In this document: positions 26,365 to 36,662 of the stretch, piece by piece | How positions within the stretch are numbered: the first letter of the stretch is position 1 | Layout of the letters: each line of letters begins with the position of its first letter | Source of the DNA: Roseiconus lacunae | GTDB lineage: Bacteria > Planctomycetota > Planctomycetia > Pirellulales > Pirellulaceae | Assembly: GCF_008312935.1 (NCBI RefSeq) | Contig: NZ_VSZO01000005.1 | Location: 1-64,000 of the forward strand | Direction of reading: 5' to 3' | DNA: 64,000 nt | Notes under the pieces: generated by a model | What the model was told of the DNA's origin: nothing | Seen by the model: the letters and a program-made list of their open reading frames with translations, nothing else | Database searches by the model: none | Program-made: the position numbers and the translations under genes

Positions 26365-26784
26365 CTACGGAAGACTCGACGTGGCTTCGTCGAGCACATG
26401 CTCGGCCACGTAGATCGGCAGCGGTGGCGAGAAGGTGACCGCGACGGCGATGGCGTCGCTTGGGCGAGAATCGATTTCGACCATCTGGCCTTCTGCGGTT
26501 TCCAAACGTAGCTGCGCAAAATACGTTTGGTTGCTCAGGTCGCTGATCACGACGCTGTGAACTCGGGCTCCCAAGGCCTCGGCCGTTTGGACTACCAAGT
26601 CATGCGTCAGCGGACGCGGAGGCGTGTAGTCATCCTCTTTCACACGTCGATCAATGTTGGTGGCTTCAAAGATCCCAATCAAGATTGGAAACTCGCGGTC
26701 GCCATCGATCTCGCGAAGGTAGATCACCTGGCTTTCGGTAAGCTCGGAAATGATGATCCGAGCGAGTTGCATTTCGACGGGCAT
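26365..26784 (-). CDS. Bifunctional nuclease family protein (DUF151)
   Basis: The 139-residue product begins MPVEMQLARIIISELTESQV and has the DUF151 core: YLREIDGDREFPILIGIFEA, RPLTHDLV, and the IDSRPSDAIAVAVTF block with the conserved S-R-P-S-D-A. Family members are small globular proteins, one of which (from plants) was reported with RNase and DNase activity; the bacterial role is unclear. The domain is complete. It follows glgB on the same strand after a ~270-bp gap and may be separately transcribed. Confidence 0.85.
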   Translation of the reverse strand: MPVEMQLARIIISELTESQVIYLREIDGDREFPILIGIFEATNIDRRVKEDDYTPPRPLTHDLVVQTAEALGARVHSVVISDLSNQTYFAQLRLETAEGQMVEIDSRPSDAIAVAVTFSPPLPIYVAEHVLDEATSSLP

Positions 26785-26872
26785 GGTCAGGGTTCACCAC
26801 GGATGAAAGGTGGCTTGCGGGAGGGAGTTCCGGCAAGTGTTTCGTCGACCCAGATGATATGACTGCCGAAAA

Positions 26873-27077
26873 TCAATCCGGAAACAGGCACTCTGAAAAA
26901 CGAAGACGACCGTCAACGACGAAGCAGTCACCATCGTCAGAACGAACGACGTCGCCGCCGCATCGCTCGAAAATCAACGAACCATCTTTATGATACCAAC
27001 ATTGGACGCGACGTTCGCGTCCGCAGTCGAAACACTTGACGCATCGATGCGTCTTACGCTTCTTCTCGGCGGAAGAT
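26873..27077 (-). other. Possible small Cys-rich gene without a normal start
   Basis: Minus-strand frame overlapping the last codons of glgB in another frame. It reads HRCVKCFDCGRERRVQCWYH, then KDGSLIFERCGGDVV and RLRFSECLFPD before TGA at 26873-26875. C-x2-C-x2-C at the front looks like a metal knuckle, and the frame is much more protein-like than the other frames. There is no in-frame ATG, GTG or TTG before the cysteines; an ATG lies one base out of frame at about 27042. Either a one-base indel broke a real small gene, or this is chance. Confidence 0.3.
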
Positions 27078-29306
27078 GGTTACACCCAAAGGTGGGAGCG
27101 TCACCTGGATGCTGTCGGTGCGACCATGGTGAGCTTGGCCGGTCGTCTTTGCCCCGGGGTAATTGCCGACATTGGAGCCACCGTAGCGATCGCTGTCACT
27201 ATTGAAGATCTCTTTCCAGAACCCGGCCTTGTCGACTCCGACGCGATAATCGTGGCGAACGACCGGGGTGAAGTTCGCACAGATCAGCAGCGGCTCGGAT
27301 CCCTCAAGACCTTTTCGAAGGTAGACAAGCGTGCTCTCTTCCCAATTCATGCAGTCGACCCACTCGAACCCTTCCGAACTGAAGTCCAGCTCGTATAACG
27401 CGGGGTTTTCCAGCACGACGCGGTTAAGATCCGCGATCAGCTCTTGGATGCCACGATGAGACTCGAAGTCCAGCAGCAGCCAGTCTGGTCCGTCGTCATG
27501 ATTCCACTCGTTCCACTGGCCGAGTTCGCCGCCCATGAACAGGAGCTTCTTGCCAGGGTGCGTCCACATGTAGCTGTAGAGCAAACGTAAGTTCGCAAAC
27601 TTTTGCCACATGTCACCGGTCATTTGGCTCAGCAGCGCGCCCTTGCCGTGAACGACCTCGTCATGCGATAGCGGCAACATGAAGTTCTCGGTGAACGCAT
27701 AGATCATGCTGAACGTCAGATCGTTTTGGTGATGACCGCGGTGAACTGGCTCGCGATGCATGTAAGCGAGCGTGTCATTCATCCAGCCCATGTTCCACTT
27801 GTAGGTGAAACCGAGGCCGCCATCGTAGACCGGACGTGAGACACCGGGCCATGCCGTCGATTCTTCGGCAACGGTCACCACACCGGGGTGATGCTCGTGA
27901 ACGGCGACGTTGAATTCGCGTAGAAACTCGATCGCTTCCAGGTTCTCCCGGCCGCCGTATTGGTTCGGTATCCATTCGCCGGCTTCGCGGCTGTAATCGA
28001 GGTACAACATGGATGCGACCGCATCAACACGCAAGCCATCGATGTGGTACTTCTCCAGCCAGAACAAGGCGTTGGCGACCAAGAAGTTTCGCACTTCGTT
28101 ACGGCCGAAATTAAAGATCATCGTGCCCCAATCCGGGTGCTCACCCTGACGCGGATCTGCGTGCTCGTACAACGCCGAGCCGTCGAAACGCCTTAGTCCG
28201 TGGCCATCCTTAGGGAAGTGGGCCGGGACCCAGTCGACGATCACGCCGATGTTGTGTTGGTGCAAGTAGTCGACGAAGTACATGAAGTCCTCGGGACTGC
28301 CGTGCCGGGACGTCGGTGCAAAGTAGCCGACAGTTTGGTAACCCCAAGATCCGGTAAAGGGGTGCTCGGTGATTGGCAGTAGCTCGACATGGGTGAAGTT
28401 CATACGGCGACAGTAATCGGCCAATCGATGGGCAAGGTCGCGATAGTCAAGCCATCCGTGTGTCCTGCCGGGGCCCTTTTGCCAACTTCCCAGATGACAT
28501 TCGTAAACGTTCATCGGGACATGCATCGGGTCCATCTCCGATCGGCTTTCCATCCAATCGTTGTCGGCCCACTGGTAGTTACCAAGGTCACTGACGATCG
28601 ACGCGGTCAACGGTGGGAGTTCGGCGGCGAACCCGACCGGGTCGGTCTTGTCGACCCATTGGCCGTGCTGATCGAGAATACGAAACTTGTACTTCTGCCC
28701 GGCCTTCACACCGGGGATAAACAGTTCCCAAATGCCGACCGATTGGTCTAGCTTGGCGACGTGTGCACGACCGTCCCAACCGTTGAAATCACCGACAACT
28801 TGGACGACGCGGGCGTTCGGCGCCCACACGGCGAAGTTGACTCCGTCGCTGTCGCCAACCGTTCGCAGTTGCGCTCCGAGGGTGTCGTACAAACGGTAGT
28901 GCTTACCTTCGCCAAGGAGGTAGCGGTCGTAGTCGGACATGATCGACGGCACCGCATATGGGTCGGCGATGTCAACAACTTTGCCAGTTTTATCAGCCAT
29001 TTGAATTCGATAGGTAGCGTGGTCAATGGAGGTGGCTGCATCATGATGCGTCGAACGCCCGGCGTCGACAACACCCTCGCAAATCGCTTCGTAAAACCCG
29101 GCGGGGTGCAGTTTTCGCATCGGCCGGCGGGTTCCGCTGGCACGATCGATCACCCATGCCGCTTGCGCGTCGGGAAGAAAACTCCGAACGGCAACGGCAC
29201 GCTCCCCACGGTATTCAACCGGATGCGGTCCCAGAATAGATGAAGGGTTTTCCAGGTGACCGTCAATCAGTCGTCCGATTTCTGAAAGGTTGACCTGTGT
29301 TTGCAT
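27054..29306 (-). CDS. glgB: 1,4-alpha-glucan branching enzyme
   Basis: The start ATG 29306 ([13 protein letters not shown]) gives 750 residues, the standard GlgB length with the N1 extension; 26 further upstream codons are not family-like. Domains in order: N1 (~1-110), CBM48 (~115-215, [20 protein letters not shown]), the GH13 barrel with [18 protein letters not shown], nucleophile Asp in [16 protein letters not shown], acid Glu in [13 protein letters not shown] and the transition-state Asp in [11 protein letters not shown], then a C-terminal beta domain. It adds alpha-1,6 branches to glycogen. A second GH13 enzyme of similar type lies at 50279. The gene follows the RNase H-like gene's end by ~85 bp on the same strand. 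Confidence 0.95.
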   Translation of the reverse strand: MQTQVNLSEIGRLIDGHLENPSSILGPHPVEYRGERAVAVRSFLPDAQAAWVIDRASGTRRPMRKLHPAGFYEAICEGVVDAGRSTHHDAATSIDHATYRIQMADKTGKVVDIADPYAVPSIMSDYDRYLLGEGKHYRLYDTLGAQLRTVGDSDGVNFAVWAPNARVVQVVGDFNGWDGRAHVAKLDQSVGIWELFIPGVKAGQKYKFRILDQHGQWVDKTDPVGFAAELPPLTASIVSDLGNYQWADNDWMESRSEMDPMHVPMNVYECHLGSWQKGPGRTHGWLDYRDLAHRLADYCRRMNFTHVELLPITEHPFTGSWGYQTVGYFAPTSRHGSPEDFMYFVDYLHQHNIGVIVDWVPAHFPKDGHGLRRFDGSALYEHADPRQGEHPDWGTMIFNFGRNEVRNFLVANALFWLEKYHIDGLRVDAVASMLYLDYSREAGEWIPNQYGGRENLEAIEFLREFNVAVHEHHPGVVTVAEESTAWPGVSRPVYDGGLGFTYKWNMGWMNDTLAYMHREPVHRGHHQNDLTFSMIYAFTENFMLPLSHDEVVHGKGALLSQMTGDMWQKFANLRLLYSYMWTHPGKKLLFMGGELGQWNEWNHDDGPDWLLLDFESHRGIQELIADLNRVVLENPALYELDFSSEGFEWVDCMNWEESTLVYLRKGLEGSEPLLICANFTPVVRHDYRVGVDKAGFWKEIFNSDSDRYGGSNVGNYPGAKTTGQAHHGRTDSIQVTLPPLGVTIFRREEA

Positions 29307-29391
29307 GGCCCAAAAGTACGTTGAATACGGTTTGCGTAAAAAGGAAAGACACTGGTTAAAAAACGGGCGAGCTGATCGAATCACGACCGAG

Positions 29392-30342
29392 TCATTCGGC
29401 GTGGAGATCTTCGGCGGTAAACCGCCCTCGTCGCTTCGCGGTGGGGGCGCGACGCGACGTCAGGCCATCGGATGACGGTTGATCGGGATCGTTTTGCACC
29501 GCGTCGCTGTTTGCCGGATTGCCAGCGAGCACATCACTGGCAAGCAACCGACGAAGCCTCGCACTCGGTGCGGGGACAATACTGGGACCCGCAAAATTGG
29601 TAGCAGGACCGGATTGGTTGGGCGCGTTTGCGTTTTCCGGCGTGTTTGTGCCGCCGGAAAAAGGCATGATGCGGTTCCGCCCGGAGGGAGCCACCGGCCG
29701 ATCGATTCGCAGTTGCGATTGACCAGACGCTCGACGGCTGGACGGACGAGCAGTTGAGGCTGCATCTTCCGTACCGTGACCTACTGCGGGCTTGCTTTGC
29801 GTCTCCGGTCCACGTCGGCTGACCAGACAGGAGCTGACCAAACATGCTTGAACGGTGTGGATATCGAGGGCTCGATCGACTCGTCGCCACAAATCGGCAT
29901 GCTGTACCGCAACCCGCCGCCCGAAGTGCTCCCAGACAAAGTTGTTCTGGCGCCACCGCGGAAGCGAGTTGGAGAGCGATCGAATTAGGTAGCGGTTGGT
30001 ACTCAGCAGCGTCACCGAACTGGGGCCGTCGATCGCTTCCAAACCACGTACGGCGGCCAACAGCGTCAATCGGTTCAAGTCGCCGAGGTCGCTGTCTTCA
30101 GCTTCGAGCACGGTTTCACCGAAGCTGTCTTCGAGACCGAATCGCCAATGCCCATCGGTGAGCGTTGTCGACCGTGCTTCACAAACAAGCAGGAACTCGG
30201 TCTGAAGAGATCTTCCAGGATAGGAGGGCATTCCAAAACTTGGCACAGCAAGGGGAGGGTTCTGTAAGGCTCGGTGGCTCTCGATCACGCACGGATCGGA
30301 GGCTTCAGCGGGGTCTGATAGCTTCACGACTCGCAGCTCCAT
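29392..30342 (-). CDS. RNase H-fold protein with degenerate active site
   Basis: Residues ~50-165 have the strand-helix order of RNase [56 protein letters not shown] and [14 protein letters not shown]. The four acidic catalytic residues are not kept: the first strand has CEA in place of a D-G-S motif, the helix has R where E is expected, and S-T-N replaces the T-D-S of strand 4. The C-terminal 150 residues are polar, Pro/Ser/Arg-rich and probably disordered. It may bind nucleic acid without cutting it. The gene precedes glgB on the same strand. The fold call is by eye and should be tested by profile search. Confidence 0.6.
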   Translation of the reverse strand: MELRVVKLSDPAEASDPCVIESHRALQNPPLAVPSFGMPSYPGRSLQTEFLLVCEARSTTLTDGHWRFGLEDSFGETVLEAEDSDLGDLNRLTLLAAVRGLEAIDGPSSVTLLSTNRYLIRSLSNSLPRWRQNNFVWEHFGRRVAVQHADLWRRVDRALDIHTVQACLVSSCLVSRRGPETQSKPAVGHGTEDAASTARPSSRRASGQSQLRIDRPVAPSGRNRIMPFSGGTNTPENANAPNQSGPATNFAGPSIVPAPSARLRRLLASDVLAGNPANSDAVQNDPDQPSSDGLTSRRAPTAKRRGRFTAEDLHAE

Positions 30343-30771
30343 GGGTTTTGGGATCTTGACGTGCCATGACCCAGCAGACGAGTTCGTCTGCTATGCCAAC
30401 GGACAAGCGTTCCCAATCGTCAGACGGAGGTTGGGCAAACAGTTGGTGCGCCGGCCGATACGGTGGGCATGTCTCGCGAAGTCGTCCCGTTTTTTCAAAG
30501 GGAACGCAGTTCACACGGAACATTCAGTGCTGGTCACCGTCGGCCATTCACACCGACGCCGAGTCATACCCGCAGGATTGGGAGGGGCAGGCAGACTCGG
30601 CGTCGCTCTAATGGACTCGTCAAAGTCTTCCGTGTCGCCAAAGTTTGTCTAGAAGAATTCGTTTGCCCCAACTCAACCCCGCTGGCAAGACAGGACCATT
30701 CGATACAATCGGTGCTGACAATGGCCTCTCGACGAACGCCGCGCCAACGCCCGTAACTTTCCCAAGCCAAG
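30343..30771. other. No gene seen (divergent promoter region)
   Basis: This is the space between the divergent RNase H-like and YkgJ genes. Open frames of 60-100 codons overlap on both strands but have no family or ribosome sites. Both promoters should be here. Confidence 0.5.
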
Positions 30772-31209
30772 ATGACATCTCGTAGCAAGAAATCGAAAAA
30801 GGATCCCTGGTACCGCAACGGATTGAAGTTTGAATGCACCCAATGCGGAATCTGCTGCAGCGGCGAACCGGGCTATGTCTGGGTCGATGACGAGGAAATT
30901 GAAGCGATGGCGGATCAAATGAAATTATCAATCGATGAATTTGAATCCCAATTCATCCGCAAAGTCGGAGTCGATAAAAGTCTCCGCGAGTATCCGGACG
31001 GCGACTGTATCTTGCTCGATCCAGAAAAACGAACCTGCATGGTTTATGAAGGCCGTCCGATCCAATGCCGAACTTGGCCGTTCTGGGATTCGACACTCGC
31101 TTCGAAAAAGGACTGGAAGGAAACGTGTGACGTCTGCCCCGGCGCGGGGACCGGAAAGCTCTACACGTTCGAACACATCGAGATTCAGCGCAAAGAAAAA
31201 AGCGTGTGA
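30772..31209 (+). CDS. YkgJ-family cysteine-cluster protein
   Basis: The 145-residue product carries the family's cysteine motif FECTQCGICCSG near residue 21 and then CILLDPEKRTCMVYEGRPIQ, CRTWPFW, and CDVCPG. The eight or so cysteines are the signature of the YkgJ/Fe-S- or zinc-chelating group (UPF0153). The function is unknown; metal binding is inferred from the family. It stands alone; the ~390 bp before glpK holds no gene. Confidence 0.88.
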   Translation: MTSRSKKSKKDPWYRNGLKFECTQCGICCSGEPGYVWVDDEEIEAMADQMKLSIDEFESQFIRKVGVDKSLREYPDGDCILLDPEKRTCMVYEGRPIQCRTWPFWDSTLASKKDWKETCDVCPGAGTGKLYTFEHIEIQRKEKSV

Positions 31210-31601
31210 GCTTGATCGGCGGAATTTACAGCGCGACCGTCCGCCAAATTTCATCTCCAATGATGCGGTTTTCTAAAGTTAAGTCTTGGCATTGCTCCTC
31301 GGTCGCGAAGATGACCGTTGGTCGCGAGCAACGGCTTCCAAAACTTTGTTATCATGCGATTGCAAAGACCTGATCAAAAACCGGCAGCCGAACGCGCCGC
31401 CGTCGGACCCTGCGTCGCCAAAACCGGACAATCGACGGACACGGTGACCAAGACCGTCGAATGACTAGTTCGCATGCATCGGTTTTCGATCAGGTTCTGA
31501 CTTTCACCAAGTCTACGATCCTGCTTTCCAAGTCGACACAATGGGTTGGCAATAAGAGAAAGTAACTCTCCCGTAGCGACACTCCCTTCAGGCGGTTTTC
31601 G
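31210..31601. other. No gene seen; glpK upstream region
   Basis: A 392-bp gap before the glycerol operon. No regulator gene or clear palindromic operator was recognised; the glp promoter must lie here. Confidence 0.5.
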
Positions 31602-33092
31602 ATGAGTTTCATTGTTGCTTTGGACCAAGGCACTACCAGTTCGCGTGCGATCGCGGTCGACGAAAAAGGCAGTATTCTTGGCATCAAGCAAAAAGAGTTC
31701 ACCCAATACTTTCCCAGGTCTGGCTGGGTCGAACACGATGCCAATGAGATCTGGGAGACGCAACTCGAAGTCACTCGGGCGTTGCTCGATTCGATCCCGC
31801 AAGACGTCAGTCAAGCCGCCGGGATTGGAATCACCAACCAACGTGAAACAACCCTGATTTGGGATCGTCGCACCGGCCAACCGATTCACAAAGCGATCGT
31901 TTGGCAAGACCGGCGGACATCGCCGATCTGTCAACAATTGATCGCCCAAGGTGCCAACTCGATGGTCCAAGAAAAAACGGGCTTGTTGATCGATCCCTAT
32001 TTTTGTGGCACGAAAATTGGCTGGATTCTTGATCACGTGGACGGTGCTCGCGATCGGGCTCGCAGCGGTGAGTTAGCCTTCGGCACGATCGATAGTTGGC
32101 TGATTTGGAACCTAACTGGCGGGCGTCTGCACATGGCGGATGTGACCAACGCCTCACGCACGATGTTAATGAACATTCACGACGGCCAGTGGGACGACGA
32201 ACTTTTAGAGCTCTTCGACGTCCCCCGCGAATTGCTTCCCGATATCCGACCGGCGTGCCAGGTCTACGAAGAAACCGAGCCGTCTCTATTCGGCCAAGCG
32301 ATCAAAATCGCGGGATCCGCCGGTGATCAGCAAGCCGCCCTCTTTGGGCAAAATTGTTCGCGTCCCGGGATGGCCAAAAATACGTATGGCACGGGGTGTT
32401 TCATGCTGATGAATCTGGGGCACCAGCCGCAAGCGTCAAAGCACAAACTGCTGACAACCATTGCCGCGAGTCCTGATCCCAAGCCTAGTTACGCCTTTGA
32501 AGGAAGCGTCTTCATCGCGGGCGCGGCGGTACAGTGGCTACGCGATGGGCTGGGGATAATCGAATCGTCGTCAGATGTTGAATCCTTAGCGGCCAGCGTC
32601 AAAGACACCGATGGCGTCTACTTGGTTCCCGCGTTTAGCGGTCTAGGGGCGCCGCAGTGGGATCCCGAAGCCCGCGGAACCATCGTCGGAATCACCCGCG
32701 GAACGACGCGAGCCCACCTCGCTCGAGCGACCCTGGAAGGTATCGCCTTTCAGGTCGCCGATGTTTTGGAGGCGATGCAGAACGACGCCGGCGAAAAGAT
32801 TCAAGAACTACGCGTCGACGGTGGCGCCGCACAAAACGACCTACTGATGCAGTTCCAAGCGGACATCATGCAGACGCCGGTCGTTCGTCCGAAGATGACC
32901 GAAACAACCGCAATGGGAGCCGCTTACCTTGCCGGATTGGCCACCGGCTTCTTCCCCAGCCTGGATTCGATTGAATCGATTTGGGAAGTCGAGCGGCGAT
33001 TCGAACCGGCCATGAAAGCAACCGAAGTCGCAAACCGCCGCGCCCGTTGGGCCGAAGCACTCAAACGATCGCAACACTGGGAATCGGTATAA
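31602..33092 (+). CDS. glpK: Glycerol kinase
   Basis: A complete 496-residue FGGY-family kinase: [15 protein letters not shown] at the start (phosphate 1 loop), [12 protein letters not shown], the glycerol-contacting [56 protein letters not shown] and [18 protein letters not shown]. It phosphorylates glycerol to sn-glycerol-3-phosphate with ATP in the cytoplasm. The start codon follows an AGGCGG site. glpD begins three bases after its stop, so the pair is one operon; a glycerol facilitator gene is not in the window. Confidence 0.97.
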   Translation: MSFIVALDQGTTSSRAIAVDEKGSILGIKQKEFTQYFPRSGWVEHDANEIWETQLEVTRALLDSIPQDVSQAAGIGITNQRETTLIWDRRTGQPIHKAIVWQDRRTSPICQQLIAQGANSMVQEKTGLLIDPYFCGTKIGWILDHVDGARDRARSGELAFGTIDSWLIWNLTGGRLHMADVTNASRTMLMNIHDGQWDDELLELFDVPRELLPDIRPACQVYEETEPSLFGQAIKIAGSAGDQQAALFGQNCSRPGMAKNTYGTGCFMLMNLGHQPQASKHKLLTTIAASPDPKPSYAFEGSVFIAGAAVQWLRDGLGIIESSSDVESLAASVKDTDGVYLVPAFSGLGAPQWDPEARGTIVGITRGTTRAHLARATLEGIAFQVADVLEAMQNDAGEKIQELRVDGGAAQNDLLMQFQADIMQTPVVRPKMTETTAMGAAYLAGLATGFFPSLDSIESIWEVERRFEPAMKATEVANRRARWAEALKRSQHWESV

Positions 33093-33094
33093 GT

Positions 33095-34675
33095 ATGACG
33101 GTCCAACTCGATCGGCAAGCCTCGCTCGAACAAATCACCAATCGCTGTAAACCGTGGGATCTGGCAGTCATCGGGGGCGGCGCAACCGGTGTCTCGATTG
33201 CAATGGACGCAGCCAGCCGCGGACTGGACACGGTGCTGTTGGAGCGATTCGATTTTGGTAGCGGAACGTCTAGCCGCAGCACTAAACTGGTCCACGGTGG
33301 CGTTCGCTATCTCAAGCAAGGCAACATCACACTGGTTCGTGACGCACTGCGAGAACGTACGTTGCTGAAGAACAACGCGCCGCACCTCGTCCAAGATCGT
33401 GCGTTTCTGATCCCGTGCAAAAGCGTCTGGGAGTGGATGTTTTATGGGATCGGTTTGAAGCTCTATGACTTTCTTGCCGCGAACAACAATTTCCGCCGCT
33501 CGCGCAGGGTGTCCAGTAAATTTGCACTCGAGCATTCACCTGGTTTGAAACCCGAGCGTGTTTGGGGTGGTGTCGTTTACCACGATGGGCAGTTCGACGA
33601 CACTCGGCTTCTGATCAACATGCTGCAGACGGCTGCCGAATGTGGAGCCTGTGCCGCCAACTACGTCAACGTCGACCGCTTATTGAAAAACGACCAAGGG
33701 CGAATTCGTGGCGTTGCGGTGACGGATACTGAAACCGGGAAAAGCCACGACGTCTTAGCCAAAACAGTCGTCAATGCGGCCGGCCCATTTTGCGATGAAG
33801 TAAGGCAGTTGGACGATCCCGGCTCAGAAGCGATGGTGGCGGCGAGCCAAGGTATCCACTTGGTGCTGCCCATTGATTTCTTTCCGGGCAACAATGCGAT
33901 GATCGTCCCGAAGACATCGGATGGACGCGTCATCTTCATTGTTCCTTGGCACGGACACGCGGTCGTCGGGACGACCGACACGGCAATCCCAAAAGCCGTC
34001 CCCGAACCGACGCCCCAACGTGACGAAATTCAATTTTTGCTCGATACCGCCGCACAGTATCTGACCCGTTCGCCCACGATCGACGACGTGCAAAGCATCT
34101 TCACGGGAATTCGTCCGCTCGTCAAAGGCGACAAGTCCGGCCGCACCGCGTCCCTTTCTCGTGATCATGTCATCCGCGTTTCCGATACCGGATTGATCAC
34201 CATTACCGGAGGCAAGTGGACGACGGTACGCAAAATGGCTGAAGATTGTGTCGACCGAGCCATCGAGGTGGGGGCGATACCCGCGTCCGAATGTAAAACT
34301 CACGACCTCGCGATTCATGGGGCAACAAGTGATACCAGTAAGACGCGTTCGTTCTACGGGACCGATCTGCAGGACATTGAAAAGCTCGAACGCGACGAAC
34401 CCGAACTCGACGAACGTCTCGACGACGCCCTCCCGATTCTCAAATCAGAAATCGTATGGGCTGTCCGCCGAGAGATGGCACGAACGATCGAAGATGCGCT
34501 TGGGCGGCGAACGCGGGCGCTATTTTTAAACGTCGCTGCTTGTCAGCGGATCGCACCAACGGTCGCCAAGTTGCTTGCGCAAGAGTTGCGTCGGGACGAA
34601 TCTTGGATTGATGACCAACTGAAACGGTTTGACAAGGTGCTCGATCACTACGATCCCAAGCGTTTGATGAAGTGA
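33095..34675 (+). CDS. glpD: FAD-dependent glycerol-3-phosphate dehydrogenase
   Basis: The start is ATG 33095, two bases after the glpK stop (the frame is open into glpK, but this ATG gives the family's N-terminus). The 526-residue protein has the FAD loop LAVIGGGATGVSIAMDAASR, SSRSTKLVHGGVRYLKQGN, the IVPWHGHAVVGTTDT strand, the IFTGIRPLVKGD segment and ITGGKWTTVRKMAED. A C-terminal DAO_C-type helical domain follows. It oxidises glycerol-3-phosphate to dihydroxyacetone phosphate and passes electrons to quinone at the membrane. Confidence 0.96.
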   Translation: MTVQLDRQASLEQITNRCKPWDLAVIGGGATGVSIAMDAASRGLDTVLLERFDFGSGTSSRSTKLVHGGVRYLKQGNITLVRDALRERTLLKNNAPHLVQDRAFLIPCKSVWEWMFYGIGLKLYDFLAANNNFRRSRRVSSKFALEHSPGLKPERVWGGVVYHDGQFDDTRLLINMLQTAAECGACAANYVNVDRLLKNDQGRIRGVAVTDTETGKSHDVLAKTVVNAAGPFCDEVRQLDDPGSEAMVAASQGIHLVLPIDFFPGNNAMIVPKTSDGRVIFIVPWHGHAVVGTTDTAIPKAVPEPTPQRDEIQFLLDTAAQYLTRSPTIDDVQSIFTGIRPLVKGDKSGRTASLSRDHVIRVSDTGLITITGGKWTTVRKMAEDCVDRAIEVGAIPASECKTHDLAIHGATSDTSKTRSFYGTDLQDIEKLERDEPELDERLDDALPILKSEIVWAVRREMARTIEDALGRRTRALFLNVAACQRIAPTVAKLLAQELRRDESWIDDQLKRFDKVLDHYDPKRLMK

Positions 34676-35193
34676 TCGCCGTATCGATGGATTGATTCCG
34701 TGTGAAAGGAAGCACCACGACAACTCCCTTCAGGCCGAAGGCTGGCGAGCAAGCCGATTGTTCCTCTTCCCATTCCCGCTCGATCACGATTCGGGGGCTC
34801 GCTTCGAAGTGGCGTCTTTGTCTTGCCGGGTGTAGCCGTATTGGTGGAATCATTATTCCCGGCGAAGTCAACGAAAAGACGGTACCGCGAAACGCTTCGA
34901 AAAAGTTCTGGTTGGTCTAGGACGCTGCTCAATTGGACGCCGCATAACCAAAACGAAAAAGTCAAAGAAGCGTTTGCACCGACGCTTGGGGGAATACGAC
35001 GATCCGAAGCGGGGGACTCGACCGTTGCGATCGGCCAAAATCTGACTCAAAGTTTGTTTCAAGAAGGTGGTTTGACCTTGCGTGACGTGTGCCTCGCTGA
35101 GTGAACGACGTTGCAGAAAAATAGCTCACAATAAATTCACACTTTCGCGCAAGAACCCCTGGGCGCCGAAGGCCTGTTCGACGATATTCCTTG
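34676..35193. other. No gene seen
   Basis: The space between glpD and initiator tRNA. Frames of 60-140 codons exist on both strands with no family or start signals. The tRNA promoter is expected near its right end. Confidence 0.5.
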
Positions 35194-35267
<74 letters not shown>

Positions 35268-35310
35268 CTTCTCTGTTTGGTTGGAACACGTTCCGACCCA
35301 CCAGTAAACG

Positions 35311-35343
35311 AAAAGCCGTCGTGTAACCCACGACGGCTTTTTG
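35311..35343 (+). terminator. Intrinsic terminator after tRNA-fMet
   Basis: AAAAGCCGTCGTG and CACGACGGCTTTTT form a 13-bp stem around TAACC with a T run. Confidence 0.9.
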
Positions 35344-35675
35344 CGTTTTGTCCCGTGTTCTTGCAAGTACTTGCGTCACACCGGCCAACCGAAATTTCTC
35401 AGCCGTCTGAGAACCACCAGATAACCCGCGGCGAGTCCGGTGGCCCAATTTCGAACTCTGGCCCAGAATTCTCACGTTCTCCGTTTCTCAGACGCTGCGC
35501 GTTAGAAGCCGTCGGCATCTCCCAATCGATCCAGATTCGAAAAGCATTTGGCCCTGCAAATCATTGGGTTTGAAAGGGTGTTGTTCGGTAGGAGGCCCCG
35601 ACGATCGATCAAAACAGGCTGTCCGGGTAAGTTGGCACCCAGTGAGCAAGAAAAGAAAGATAGAAATTGGCGGCA

Positions 35676-35990
35676 ATGAAATATCCAGTCACACCTGACG
35701 GCCGCTACTTCGTTCACAAAGAACGCCTGTGGCGTTGCACGAATCCAAGCCTCGGCGAAGAAACTCGTCAGCGACTGGTGAACCAATTGATGACCGCGCG
35801 CCGAGAAGTTGCCGTCGCCAAGCGAGCCAGCGACGAAGCCTCAATCGCTGCAGCTCGCGAAAAAGTTCACGCCGCCAAAGTCGCCCTCGGCGAACGAGGC
35901 CCAACCTGGTGGAACGACGACACCGACTACAACCGCCACCTCATCAAGAACACACCCTACGCCGATTGGTGGGCAGCTCGCGATGGATAA
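35676..35990 (+). CDS. Conserved small protein of unknown function
   Basis: The 104-residue product (MKYPVTPDGRYFVHKERLWR) has a short beta N-terminus (DGRYFVHKERLWRCTNPSL), a long Ala/Arg-rich helix (ERQ-like RLVNQLMTARREVAVAKRA) and a C-terminal ERGPTWWNDDTDYNRHL then NTPYADWWAA. I recognise the pattern as a widespread short protein without known function. A TTG three codons upstream is an alternative start. The ribosome site is GGCGGC. No neighbour suggests a role. Confidence 0.65.
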   Translation: MKYPVTPDGRYFVHKERLWRCTNPSLGEETRQRLVNQLMTARREVAVAKRASDEASIAAAREKVHAAKVALGERGPTWWNDDTDYNRHLIKNTPYADWWAARDG

Positions 35991-36201
35991 CTTCCACAGA
36001 GCCAGGCTGTCGCGCCGCCACCCACTAAAACTATGAATCTATCGTGTGGGTTGAGACACCAGTGCAAGCATCCCAAATAAAGAGCAGCAACCTGCAAGTG
36101 CAAAGTAGACGGACGAGTTCTGTAGACTGGAGTGCCCCAATGGGCATTTCTTAGCGTCGGATATCGACCGATCGCAACCGAAACTAAACGACTTCGCTTG
36201 A

Positions 36202-36543
36202 ATGTGGCCCGACACTAGATCGACGAAGAGCTTGAGGAAGCAACCAGCTTCAACGATCCAGCGCGTCATGAAATGCTTGGCGATGAACGCAAGCCATTCT
36301 AGACTAGATCAAATCGGATCATGGCCTCGGTGGACGGGTCCGCCAGAAGTTCGATGCCGAGCGTTCACGAAAGACGCCTGCAAGGCGATCTCGCGATCGA
36401 TCGAAGCGATTGAGAAGGTGCATCCCGAACTGGGACTACATCTCCACAAGTCCATCAATCTCAATCTCAGTCTCAAGGTCAGCTACAGCCCCGACGTCGT
36501 CATCGACTGGTTGTTTAAGCGTCGATATGGAATCGCGTATTGA
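36202..36543 (+). pseudogene. Decayed gene, C-terminal piece only
   Basis: Only the last ~55 codons look like protein: KDACKAISRSIEAIEKVHPE, LGLHLHKSINL, SYSPDVVIDWLF. The front of the frame (before ~36365) has poor composition. I take it as the 3' end of a longer gene lost by rearrangement; I have no firm family. The gap 35991-36201 has nothing else. Confidence 0.25.
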
Positions 36544-36580
36544 TCGCCGGAACCAACGGCACGTTTTCGCGTTCTTGGTA

Positions 36581-36662
36581 GTTTTCCCACATGGGAAAAC
36601 TTGCTTTTTCGCGAAACAAGGCTATCTTTTCGTGTAAAAGGCACTTTTCCCTAGTGAGAAAA
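36581..36662. promoter_or_regulatory. Palindromic operator pair before the AbiEi-like gene
   Basis: Two related inverted repeats: GTTTTCCCACATGGGAAAAC at 36581-36600 (nine-base arms, perfect) and TTTTCCCTAGTGAGAAAA at 36645-36662 (14 of 18 positions match the first), the second overlapping the start codon. A smaller one, CTTTT-CGTGT-AAAAG at 36626-36640, lies between. AbiEi-type proteins are known to bind inverted repeats in their own promoter, so autorepression is likely. Confidence 0.65.
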
